Of a stretch of DNA of 64,000 bases, positions 33,451 through 45,700 are shown in pieces. The DNA lies in assembly GCF_039555335.1 (NCBI RefSeq), contig NC_092637.1, forward strand, positions 7,584,038-7,648,037, written 5' to 3'. The notes below the pieces were generated by a model. The model was given only the letters and a program-made list of their open reading frames with translations, ran no database searches and had not been told where the DNA came from. The position numbers and the translations under genes are program-made. This DNA is from Amphiura filiformis. Its lineage: Eukaryota; Echinodermata; Ophiuroidea; Amphilepidida; Amphiuridae. Position 1 is the stretch's first letter, and each line of letters starts with the position of its first letter.

Positions 33451-34211
33451 ATAGTCGTTAGCTTGCGTCTTGAGAAAGAAGCGTGCGTCTTGAACTCATA
33501 AACTGACAAAAATATTCTGATTTTCTGATGTGAGCACTCACTCACATGGCGTATACAAGCTCACTTACACACTAGAGAAGTCAATTACCGAGGTATTGAC
33601 AGTAGCCTTAGTCGGGATGTCCCTCGGCTCATTAAAAGCGTCTTAAAGGTCGGAACAAAATGGTCATGCGTGGCTGTGGATTCAACCTACCATGGCGATT
33701 TCTGCCATGAAGATATTGGGGCGATGACACTGTGTGAGGCCAGCACTATAAAGTTCAGAAGTTATGTGCGGAAGTTGGTGAAATGCAGAGAGTGATCGCC
33801 CTGTCCTGCCGAAAAATCGATACTGATACTGAAAGCAAAGAAAATTGGAATTTACTACTAGCGCCAATGCATGTTACTCCAGCGGTTGTACAATGTAATA
33901 CGGTACAACCTTCATAGGTGTGTGTATGTATGTGTGACCCGCACGCCGTGTACGAACTCTGTTATCGCATACGTGTTCGACTAATACTTCCATCGTAGTA
34001 ATAATAAAACGATGGTTCCTGCGTTTTATTCAAAATCTCGGGTTTTGACAAAACTACAGCACCTATTTTGCAGATTATCTTTGTTTACTAAAGTACATTA
34101 CAATCGTGTAAAACACAGAAATTAAAATTTTGTGAGGGCGTTCTCCTCAGCAAATGTTATAATATGGCTTTAATATCATGATTATATAATTTTTTGCAAA
34201 TTTTACCTTTT

Positions 34212-34411
34212 CGGTAAATCCCATTTAAGCCTTTGCGAGTAGACCTGAGATATTGTCATTTAACATCATGCAGATACGCACATCATTTAGCGACCATTGT
34301 TACTGTGCATTTCAAAGCCGTGAAGTGCGCAGTAATTAACGTCCAACAACGTACCGTGCACCAGCATGACGACACCTCAGGTCTACCCGCAAAGGCTTAT
34401 GGGATTTTCTG
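34212..34411. repeat. Foldback MITE
   Basis: AAATCCCATTTAAGCCTTTG with GTAGACCTGAG at the left pairs with CTCAGGTCTAC and CAAAGGCTTATGGGATTT at the right. Confidence 0.65.
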
Positions 34412-35136
34412 AAAAGGTCAACAGGCCTAGAAATCTGTGGCAGTGTGGGTGAATCCATTTGGATTCTTGCAAGAGAATTTTGCGAGAATCCCTGATTCGC
34501 GCAAATCTACATCCCGCTCCCACTGCACAATGATTGCAAAAATATACTGCCCTCATACGGTTATGACAGTCTAATTTAGTCATTGAAGATGGCGGCTATT
34601 ATTGTACAAATTATTAATGATTTAAGTAAATTATACCATGCATAATTCATCATTTTGGGGGTCCAGTTGCTTAAATAATGAAGTATAAATAGTCAAACCG
34701 GGACTCAAACTGGGTACATATTTTTTTCTTTCTGTACACATGGTACACTGCCAATGCACTACGGGAATCCATATGGATTCGCCCGGTTGATGTTTTACGA
34801 GAATCTTTGCGCGAATCGATTCGCGGATTCGCGTCGGATTTCTGAGCCTGGTCAATTTCTTTTACAAATTAAGTGTACTGCTAACCATCCAGGGCGTATT
34901 ATTTGGCAGGCCAAGGGAGGGGGTGGGGCAAGCAATTTTGGCACGCCATTTGGAAATTTATTGCATAATTATTGCAAGCCCCTTATTGACGTGCCCCATC
35001 CTCAAGGTTGGGGTTTGCAGCATATTGTAATGATCTGTCTCAACACTGCCAACCGAGGGATTGGAATAGTAGAAACAATCCTGCAGTTCAAAATCCTTTT
35101 TAGTAACAGTATTTCTGTTTCCAACCTTGAATAAAG

Positions 35137-35287
35137 CAGGGCCGTAGCAAGGTTGAAAAATGTGGGGCGGCCAAGTTACAAATATATGCCCAAAGTGAAA
35201 TAGAGATATAAGAAAAACATAACAAATTTCTCAAAAAGTGGGGCTGCTATGGCATCCCTGGCCGCCCCCCTTGCTATGATGGCCCTG
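35137..35287. mobile_element. hAT MITE with perfect 8-bp target duplication
   Basis: Terminal repeats CAGGGCCGTAGCAAGG and CCTTGCTATGATGGCCCTG. The flanking octamer GAATAAAG is present at 35129-35136 and 35288-35295. Length 151 bp, no coding capacity. Confidence 0.85.
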
Positions 35288-35295
35288 GAATAAAG

Positions 35296-36160
35296 TGCAT
35301 TTCCCAGTTGTTTAGAGTTCATGTGTTGTGTGTCAAGGGTGAACACAGAGTTACACAACGTGGTGGTGTGTATGCATGCACGTTGTCTGTGACATGGTTG
35401 AGTTTTGGAAATACTGGCAATGTATTTGCCACTCTGTGTTCATTCAATTGCCCAGGTAAGGAGTCTACAAAATATTTCTGTTTTGGACTAAAGTGCATGT
35501 AGCTGGGATGAAAAGCTGTCCACCATATGAAAATGTTGACCTTTTGTTTTGAAGATATAGACTTTTTCCCCCCAAACACCAAAAAAAATGTAGGCAGGTC
35601 TTTCAGTTTTCTACATGAATGCTAGCAATGCATACTAATTTAATTAGTCCCAGGCTGGTCAATATATAGATTAGGAGCAACAGTAACTTACTTTATTGAA
35701 GGAGGATTTTGTGATCCTAGCATATCCTCTTTTCATGACATTTTCCCCAACATTTCAGTTGATTCCAATTTTGCGAGTTATGTATTTTACACTGCTCCTT
35801 AGGCCACTGTTGTACAATGTATTCATTCTGGTATACCAGAACAAAATTCAAATTTGACGATATTTTTGTTAAACGGTTTCCAGTGGTATACTTTTTTTGA
35901 GAAAAGTGGGAGGATGAGGCTGTGGATCACGAAATGCCCTTTTAAGCTTAGTAAATAACTTTTTTAGTAGCAGTAGTAGCAGTATATCTGTTTCTAACCT
36001 TGAATAAAGTACATTTCCTAATTATTTAGAGTTCATGCATGTGTTGTGTGTCAAGGTAGAACAGAGTGAAACACAATGTGTGCGTGGGCCTGTTGTCGGT
36101 CATGGTTGAGTAGTGGAAACACTGGCATTCCCCACACAGTATTCATTCAATTGCCTATCC
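35296..36160. repeat. Duplicated flank carrying the empty hAT site
   Basis: Sequence around the hAT insertion (CTGTTTCCAACCTTGAATAAAG before it, TGCATTTCCCAGTTGTTTAG after it) recurs uninterrupted at about 35985-36160 as CTAACCTTGAATAAAGTACA. The left copy contains CAATTGCCCAG/GTAAGG (35453), a good donor-like site, lost in the right copy. It could be an untranslated exon of the downstream gene, but nothing confirms this. Confidence 0.6.
35697..35943. repeat. TTAAAGG foldback MITE family, inverted copy
   Basis: Starts GAAGGAGGATTTTGTGATCC and ends GTGGATCACGAAATGCCCTT. It is the reverse complement of the family form at 31483, with the central TTCTGGTATACCAGAA palindrome preserved. Confidence 0.65.
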
Positions 36161-36443
36161 CAGAAGAGTACCACTACCACTACTGTAGTACCACAATAAA
36201 GGCGTCAGTATAGGCCCATCATCATAAGGTATGGTCGGGAAAATGTTTTGTTTTTAGAATTGCAAAATTCGGAACTTAATTTTGTATAAAATGGGGGTGA
36301 TCGTCTTGCTTGTTAAATAAAACAAAGGCAGGACCTATGGAATTGCATCTTCTCATCATCAGCTGAATAGATCAGGTTCAAAATGCCTAGTTTCTATATA
36401 GTTGATATATAACAAGAGTGTATAGCAAGCTGGCCTGTGAAAA

Positions 36444-36646
36444 GAGGCCGTCAGCCTTTCGCCATCTTGTGGGTGTACAAACGATCTACGTGTTCATGCA
36501 TCGGACACTACGCGCAGGGCGCAGCTTGCCACGCAGCTGTTATCATGCATCGATGCGGTGATTCTGCTGTTCACGCATGGAGATCGAACGACCATCGCAG
36601 CGTGTACCCACAAGATGGCGGCATATGACGTCACGCTGACGGCCTC
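36444..36646. repeat. Foldback element just upstream of NPL exon 1
   Basis: GAGGCCGTCAGC...CGCCATCTTGTGGGTGTAC pairs with GTGTACCCACAAGATGGCG...CGCTGACGGCCTC. Its right arm ends about 50 bp before the exon 1 acceptor. Confidence 0.65.
36612..36633 (+). promoter_or_regulatory. YY1-like and CRE motifs in the foldback arm
   Basis: AAGATGGCGGC (36612-36622) matches the YY1 core often found at animal transcription starts. TGACGTCA (36626-36633) is a perfect CREB/ATF palindrome. They sit 63-95 bp upstream of the NPL exon. A promoter role is inference; the exon has a splice acceptor, so the real start may be further upstream. Confidence 0.35.
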
Positions 36647-36696
36647 GATACACATTAAGTACATTAATTTCATTTGTTCATGTCTTTCCGTTACAG

Positions 36697-36768
36697 ATAA
36701 CTTACCATGGGTGATTTCAAATTAAAGGGTCTGGTTGCAGCTCCATTCACACCTTTTCATGAAAATGG
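36697..36768 (+). CDS. NPL: NPL exon 1 (first coding)
   Basis: Acceptor TTTCCGTTACAG, then 10 nt of leader and ATG at 36707 in a good context (TTACCATGG). It encodes [20 protein letters not shown], the first beta strand of the barrel. Donor GG/GTAAGT at 36769. Because an acceptor precedes it, a further untranslated 5' exon should exist upstream. Confidence 0.92.
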
Positions 36769-39700
36769 GTAAGTATTCCAATATAAGTATATTCTAGTTC
36801 TAGCCACAGAATTAGAGAAGGAGAACCGGGACTCCCTATACCGCCACATACAATTACAATCGCATACATACCGTCAGCTATAGGGAGAAAATTGGGGGTA
36901 TTCGGTTCCTTGCCGATGGTGCGCGGCGATGAACGAAAAGAATTTGGTGTGTCATCTGAAGCGTCTTGGTACTTGTGTGCAGGTCGCATCAAGTGCGCCT
37001 CTCAAATGCGTCCATCATCCATGCCGTGCTTGCATGACAACAAATTCCTCGAGCGCATTCCGAGGGAAACAGAATACCCCCAATTTTTGTGCCATGCCTG
37101 TATCAAGATTGTGGTCGAGTCCTGGTTCTCTTTCTCTATTTCTGTGGTTCTAGCTTATCTACATATACTTGATTACAATGCCAGAATCAATTAATTATAC
37201 ATGTAGTCTGTATCATCTCAAGTTGAGAGTAACACTATGTTGGATTTCACAGTGGCAGATTCAAATCACTACTTTTAAGTGGGCGTTGCCAGTGGACTAC
37301 GTACCCCCTATATTCCAGAAATATACAGTGCTAATTTTTTTTGGATTAAAAGAAATCATCCTGTTTTGCCAAATGAAACATATCTAAATTCTGTAATCCT
37401 TTATTCAGTTCTAACTGGTAATGATTGATAGTCACATCTTAATTTTTGGTCAATTTTTGGAAATAAGGGCCAAAACATGCCGTTTCTAGGGTGTTTTTCA
37501 TATCCTGTGACAATCAAGCTGAAAGGCTTGTACAATTAAGACTAATTTCTAGTTATGCATTCTAATTTTAATCAAAAATAACACAAAATATTTACATTTT
37601 AAGCTAATTCTAGCCTATTGCTCAAGAATTTGAATGCTTAGACTTGTGCCAAGTCTAAGAATTTTGTGACTACAATATCAACATGCAAACCATCATGTAT
37701 GTTAATGTTAACTCTAATTATTTTCTTCACCAACAGGGATTTGAACCTGACACCTATTGAGCCTTATATGAATTTATTATTGGCTGATGGAGTCAAGAGT
37801 GTTTTTAGTAAGTACTTTTGCCCCGGGGTGTACTTAGTACAAATGACCATACGGGGACGTGCCGCTAATATGGGTAGCATTTTTGGCCTTTTGGTATATC
37901 AATGACCCCTCTTTCTAAGCCAATTTTGGTATATGAATGGGTCCTTTTTTGAAAATTTGTTAAATTTTCTCGAAAAATAGCCCAATTTTTCCTCAATCTA
38001 GCCAAAATTTCGAAATTTTCCAAAACAAATTGAGAAAATTTGTAAAAACTAAGACAATTTGGGTTAAATTTGGCCGAAAATTTTGACTTTTGGTATATCA
38101 ATGGGTCCAAATTTCTTGAAAAATTGGTATATTTTTGAGTCCACTTTCAAATCCTACCAAAATCAAACTTGAGTACCTCCCCGCACTTTTGCTATAAATG
38201 GTACCCATCTGTTTTGGTGTTGTTTGTTTGTTTGTTTGTTTTTTTGATTGGCTGCTCTTTTCCACAACTTGAAACAGAGATAAGAATGAGATACTCCACT
38301 CCGTACAAACGGCCTATATACCGATGTTGAGGACATCAATTCACAAACGTCGCCACCAGCCAGGTCTTACTACAAACGTGTAATGACAAGAGCCCATAGA
38401 GTCATTTAGGCTCTGTAGAAGAGACAGTGCCAAATTTGAAGCCAGGGACACTTTAAATTTATTAAGAGCTAAACAGTACCAACTGACCAGCTGGGGAACT
38501 TTGAATGGATCCAAAAGATTCAAGAAGTGTACACAACCAAGGAAAATAAATGTTAAAAACTGTTTAATTTATGAAAATTACCTGTAAAATCAATGTTCAA
38601 TTTCAATTTTGTTTCTGATCGCACCACAACTCTGAAATTGTAATGCTAAATTGAGCTAATGTAGCCTGTATTCCAACTAAACACAGCCTGAATACTTCCA
38701 AGGTCAGAATACCCAAAATTGGTGTTCAATTTATAAAATATAAAATAAAACAATGTGTACCACATTATATTTCCAACTCCCCATAGGACATGAGACAAAT
38801 CTATTTATTTTTTTGGCTTAAAGGCATATATTGGAATGTCATCTTTCCATGGATAAGATCTGACACCAGGCCAGCCCATGGCCAGAGGGTAACATGAGTA
38901 GGTTTGTTTCACCTTGAAGGCAAGGATAGTCTTGCAAATATGGGCTAACTTTCCCCTAGGCCATCCAATATGCCATGAATTAGTAGGACTACAACTGGTA
39001 TCTACTGGTCACTTTATACTCCTATTTCCACATCTGTTAATTTTATATGGGCCTTTAAGAAATTGAGCGACAATCAAAGATATTAGACTGAAGGAGTACA
39101 GACTCAGAAAAGTCCCTTGTATGAATCCAGACTATGGTAAATCTGCCATATTATATTGTCACACTTGAAAACCAAAATAGAGTACTTCTTGCATTTATAG
39201 GCTAAAGTTTAAACAAAACAATCTGTTATCTCTTTTCTTCCTTTCATAGTTTGTGGCACAACAGGAGAAGGCCCTAGCATGACTTTACCTGAACGGAAAA
39301 GTCTTGCAGAAAAATGGGTGCAAGTAGGAAAAGATAAGTGAGTACCGTAAAAAATAACATAATTACATATTACACAGAATCCTAGTCAGCCTACATATAT
39401 AATAACCATCACAACCAGGATCAGAACTATGGCATTGCAGCTAGGGACTTGAACTCTTGCCATTAAGCACAAGACTCTGCACACCTACTGATTGAACGAA
39501 CTAAACTGCTAAATTTGGGTGCATGGCAGCAGTGCAAGATTCAGCTACCAACCTAGCCGCAGCCGGACTTAGCAAGCATGTGAGCAGCTAAGGCATTCAA
39601 CCGACTTTGCGCTGACGCAACCTCTCTGGTATTATAGCAACAGAGCCGAAAAGTAGTGCTACTTATAACAACCAATATTCACAAAAGTGACAAATTGGTC

Positions 39701-42700
39701 GATTCCGATTCTGATCTGATCTCGGCAATCTATTTTTAGTAACACGGCTATCTGAAAAATTACCACAAATCACTATCAGTACAAAAATGTAGTGCCACTA
39801 GTGCATACAATTTCACGAAGTTTATGTATGATAGGTGGTTTCTTGCTTATTATATAGATGTGAGCTATTGGCTTAAAGTTGTTTAAGACAGAATGTACAT
39901 TATTTCTGAATTTTCTGCTGTATTTTAGTGTGGTTTGTATGTATAACTGAGGTTTCAGAGATGGGTAAGGATATAGCAGCTAATAACATTTCCGCTGATC
40001 CTGATTCATTAAGGCCGATTCAACTTTCTGTTCTGGATTGGTCAACACAAACTGAGCCCAAACTCAAACAATGTGAAATGAAATAACAGTATAACATCCT
40101 TTTATAAGTTTAAACAAATTTGTTGTATGAAATTATACTGTAAGGCAATAGAAACAAATTAGTTTGATCTTTCAATGCTTGATCTATCCTTATTATTTAT
40201 GAAATCAATTAATCCACTATTGTTAATTGTGATAAAATAGTAATCATGATATTGACCAAAGTAAATTTAGCATTAGTTCTGATTAATGAGTTGATAGTTC
40301 ATTAATAAAAAGCATCGAAGCAGCATCGACGGTCGGTTCAAAGATCAAACTAATTTGTGCCTAACATGTATGTTTTATTGTTTGTGTAGGCTTGATGCTG
40401 TAGTTGTACATGTTGGCTGTGGTAATCTCAGAGAAACAATAGAATTGGTAAGTTTTAGAAACATTAAGGTTAAGATTGAGGTTTCATCTAGCAAACCAGT
40501 ATAATATATTTAATTATAAAAATGTCTTTTGTGTGTGTTCAGAACATACTTGTGAACATGCATGTACTTGTGAACAACAGTCTCTTACACAATTTGAAAT
40601 TACTTGATACTCTAGGTTGGTAAACATGAGTAAGGTTTGATCATTCCCTGGAGAAGTCCTTTTCATAGAAATCTTTCTTTATTGAGGGTAAAACAGCTTC
40701 AGTGACAAGCATTGCTTTCCAAGCAGGCCCTCATGTACTCAAGTACATTATATACAAACATCATAAATATTTAAAATTTACACAAGATGTACACATTAAA
40801 AAACAAAATGAGATCAAGTAACTAGAAATACAACAAAAAGTTATGTTATGTGATAATAATGAAATTGATTGAAAATTACAATGTACACAAGGATAAACTT
40901 TTTAAAGAGAATCTTGGTAAACTTTTGATTTGAATTGGCCTATTGAAATATTCTCCAACTCTGCTCTAACTACCAGAGATAAATTATTTCATGCGTAGGC
41001 TGCTTTCACATGAAATATACGTAGCCCTGAATTTGATTTAAATTTTGGCACAATCAATGTATTTGTACTATGATTTCTAGTTAGGTTGGTATGGATATCA
41101 TGTACAAAGTTAAATTGAGAAGATAAGTATGATGGACTTAATTTCCTGAAGCATTTAAAAATGAGCAGTAATAATTGATTATGCCATCTATTATCTAGTT
41201 TAAGGTTTGACACTATTTTAAAGTGTTGCGATTTGGTAGTTCACAGCATCTTCCGAATGGTAGTCAGCTTTGGCAAAAATCGCATTGCTCATTTCATAGC
41301 GAGTGTGTAGAAGAAACCAAATATCACAGATATACTTTTGTAGGCCCTGTGGTTCTTGAGTTATGTTGTAGGAGGGCTGAAACACCTGCAACACTTACAT
41401 AAACGTACATAGCTCATTAACAACGATAAATCAAGCAAGGTTTGAAAGTATATGGTTTGTAGAATGGACTTTTGCAAAACATCAAAGTGTTATTTTTCAA
41501 TAATATATTGATTTACACAATGAAAATTAATATTTTTTGGCTGCTTCGACCAACAGTACCTTGTCTACCCTTAAGCCACTGAAGTGCATCATATCATCTA
41601 TTGGCATTCTAATATCTGCAGAAAGTATAGTTCTGGTCAAATTATTATGAAGTACCTATAATTTGTTGTGAAATTCAACTGAAATTCAACTTCCATAGTC
41701 AAGGTGAGAGGGCTGAGCTTTCGGAACTCTAGCGAGTGCCATCTTCAGAGCACAGACCATCTTTGATTCTTGCACATTTCTTAATTCGTATGATCAATAA
41801 AGTCAGTAGTAACCAATTTACAACCAATTATGGCACAACAAATTGATCATGGGTGCAATTTCAATGAACTTTGGGTTCTATCCCGATTGTAGACAAAATA
41901 TCACCATCTGCTGAAAACGCTAGCTAGTCCACCTAGCGAAAATGTTCCAGTTGAGCAAAATATAGTGTAGTGTTGAAGTTTAACTCTTTAATTGTGACAT
42001 TCTATTTGTTCCCGTGTAGGCAAAACATGCTAAGGAGATAGGAGCCTCCGCCATTGCATCTATACCATCAGTGTTTTTCAAACCTAAAACTATAGGTAAG
42101 TTGTTGTGGATATAGGTTTTGCCAGACAGTGCCAGACATGAGCTAATGGTATGTCCAAGAGGTAATGTGACTATTTTCCCCGGAGGGGCCACTGCCATTA
42201 GAAGGTGGACACCATGCTCGTGTACAAAAACGCGTAAAAAGGGTATTTTTTAACGGACGGGCGATGTACGCGCGTACAGTGCAAAGGGTGTCAAAATTGC
42301 TAAAATCGGGGAAAAAGGGTATACTTTTACAACAACTTGGATGCGTGTAAACGGTATATAAAGCATTTATATTGATGTGTACAGTTAGATATCTTAACCA
42401 TACTACTAATAAATAATATGCATGATAGTGATAGTTGACAACTTTTCACAGTTTCATTTACTTAATTATTTTGATGATGTGAGCAAATGTGTTGTTAAAG
42501 GCCAGTAGGGCCTATATAATTGCTAAGAACATCTTATGGCTTTTTTTCAGACTTCGGATTTGAAAATACTTGTTTAGGGTGTGGAAAACATGACAAAATA
42601 CTTGTTTAGGGTATTCTGAGATCGAAGGATAATTACTTGTTTAGGGTCCATTTTGAAAGTCCATACATGAGCATGGTGTCCACCTTGTAATGGCAGTGGC

Positions 42701-45700
42701 CCCCGGGCTATTTTCTTCCTGCCACGATGTATTTCCTCATTTTAAAATGTAGATGCTATTTGTAATTGTGTTCTCCCTTGCATGAGACAGGTTTATCAGA
42801 CCTCAGTTGTTCTTGGGGTTAAATTGGCAGTATCAAGGGCCTGATTAACAAAGATATATGATCGATCTTACGATTCATTGAATAGGAAAAAACACTGGAT
42901 TTTTGTTTGACAAAACCAAGTGAATTTTACTCATCAGGTATGACTGATATGGTCAACTGTTTTGAGTGGTTTCCGGTGTTCCATAGCCTCTTTTGTAGAC
43001 TTCAATGGTGGATCATAAACATGACTTCAGAGTCATGTTAATCATTTAATAGGGGATTAAATGTGGTAAATCAATTATAAGATTGATCGTAAGATGTGAA
43101 ATACATAGGTCTTTTTGAAATATGAAACTGAAATGAAAGAAGCAATTTTCCAAGAAAATTAGACCCATTTTAATTTAACACAATTTTGCTCATTTTTACA
43201 GAAAATTTACCAAATATATTGAAATTTGGGGTCCAGTAGGTGAAAGTTCTTTTTTGTAAAAATTTCACGAAATTGTGTTAAATTTGACAAAAAATCTGGG
43301 CCTCGAGTATGAATATGGGTCTAATTTTCTTGGAAAAGTAGTATAAATATCACATTCCTACCCAAACAAAACCAGGATTCTATGATATCCTATGTAAGAA
43401 TTTTCCCACATTATCTTCTATAGTCCATTTGACTTCCTCAAGAGCGCCTTCATGTGACACAAACACACACAATCAAATGCATGGCATCTGTAGCGTACGA
43501 TGCAGCGTGAAGTGAATGTGCCCTACAGATACGCCGTCTTTGATCACGCATGTATCACACGCAGACCATGGGCATTAGCCAGTATTGCAACTTGAATAGC
43601 CCAGTAAAATGACCAGCTCAACATTTGACCTGTTCAGCATACTATTTGCTGTTGGGTTGGTGTCAGAGTACATCACATCCCTGGTAAAATGTGCATGTTA
43701 TATTTTCAATTCTGTCTATAGATGAGTTGACTTGTGACGTCATTGCCTGGCAGTATGCGCATGCATCATCACAATTTCCATTGTTTTTTGCCTGGCAGTA
43801 TGCGGGCGCATCATATTTTGTTCAGGACCGTGCTTTGAAAACTCCTGCCACATCACAAGAAGGCTATTGAACAGTGTAGTTGATGTATGTAGTTCGCTCA
43901 GGCATATCAATATGCCAGTCCCTTGCCTTTGTTGATAAACATTGCACTTTGCTATTTTTTAAATGTTTCGCTTGTTTTTAAATTTGTGATTCTGAGCTTC
44001 CTGACATTGAACAAAAGGATAAATTCCTTACAATAGGAATATATTTGTGCATTTTTATTTTCGGGATGGCTGTTTTAAAACTAAAAAGTGCAAAAATAAA
44101 TGTACCACTTTTAGAATTTTCATTTCTACAGATTTGTTGGTTGACTACATGAGGGAGATAAGCTTAGCAGCACCAGACTTGCCATTATATTACTATCACA
44201 TTCCTGGACTAACTGGAACTGATTGTAAGTATCACAAAACTATAAAAGGATCAAAATTTAATTGTTTTCATTTTTGACCAAACTTTGTGATATTTTAAGG
44301 TATAAAAATAGTACAAGGTCCTAATCAAAAAAGGAGTAACTGGTGTTGTGTCTTTAAACTTGATCAAAGATGGCATAATACTGTTGCGAACCCTTATTTT
44401 GGAGTATCACAATGATTATTAATAATATAGGCCTACAGAAACACGACAACTAAGAGCAAGACATTGATGATTCACTTAAGGTTTTATTATAACGTATATG
44501 ATCATGAACATGCTGCGAATACTTGAATAAACAATCGACTCGAATAAACAAAAGACTCTGAACTGAATGATTACTCTTACCAAGCACGTGGGCTTATATA
44601 TGGCTCATTAGCATACGATCAAAACTTTGTAGGGGTCAAACTGCAGATTTCAGGGAGGTCAACCACACATTTTTTTGGAGTAACCCTCGGGCGATATCAC
44701 ACCTATATTTTCTGGGCCCAGATCTGTGAGTTTGTACTCGCCAAACTATTTGTAGGATTGCACGCCCTGGATCTGAATCTGTGGATGATTTGTTCTCGCC
44801 AAACTATTTGTAGGATTGCACGCCCTGGATCTGAATCTGTGGATGATTTGTTCGCCAAACTATTTGTCGGAGTGCACGTCCTTGGATCTGAATGTGTGGT
44901 TGATTTGTTTACCCTGAATATTAGCTACTCTTGTTTTAGTGTCATAAATTAACGATATAAGACAAATCTTATATAGGCCATAATCGTGCATAATTATTAT
45001 CAAACATGATCTACAGGATCATAACACTGCCCTCTCCTTAGATTGGACAATGTCCCCATTGTTGACAAGAGTAAAAGTTTTCTTAGCGAATTGTTTAACA
45101 ACCAAAAGTGTAAAGTCAACAAAAAAAAAAAATATATATAGGAACATGCTAATTGCTATGGGGAAATTATTTCGATAGGCCCTATGCGTGTTATTGCGCT
45201 CACTGAAAATTGAATCTAACAGCATACTGAACATCAAATTCCTGGTCGCTAATTACTTTCATAGCTTAACCAAAAAAACACCAAACAATTCTGTATGTTC
45301 AAACATATCCAAATTGGTGCATATAAAAAGAATAACTCGTCGTCTATCTCAATTTATATCAATATCATAATTATCCGATCATCAACAGATCAACAAGCCA
45401 TTAATAAACTGCACGCTATAAACAAACGTCATCACACAACCAAAACGCCTTTCCGAGTTACAATCAAAATATTAAAGACTATTAACGAACAATGATCCAA
45501 ATCTCGCAAACACAAAGCGCACTATCGAAAAATATCCCCAAGCAATATTACTACTCAGAACTAAAACTACTGAACACGTTAGAATATAACTTATATAAGA
45601 GTTAGTAGTATAACCTATATAAAAGGCGTCGTTCCAGATATCAACAAAACATAGGCAAGGTCCTCAGAATTTTAAGCAATGATTTTTTTTTCTTTCAATA

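Larger units (their letters stand above)
31829..34172. repeat. Composite foldback element with nested insertions
   Basis: Ends TAAAGCCATATTATAACATTT and AAATGTTATAATATGGCTTTA are exact complements. Inside lie a tRNA-derived SINE (31930-32310) and a second foldback (32495-33450). The rest shows no coding motif. Confidence 0.5.
42096..44131 (+). other. NPL intron 5 with two MITEs
   Basis: Holds foldback elements at 42185-42705 and 43146-43346. The rest is non-coding. Confidence 0.55.
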
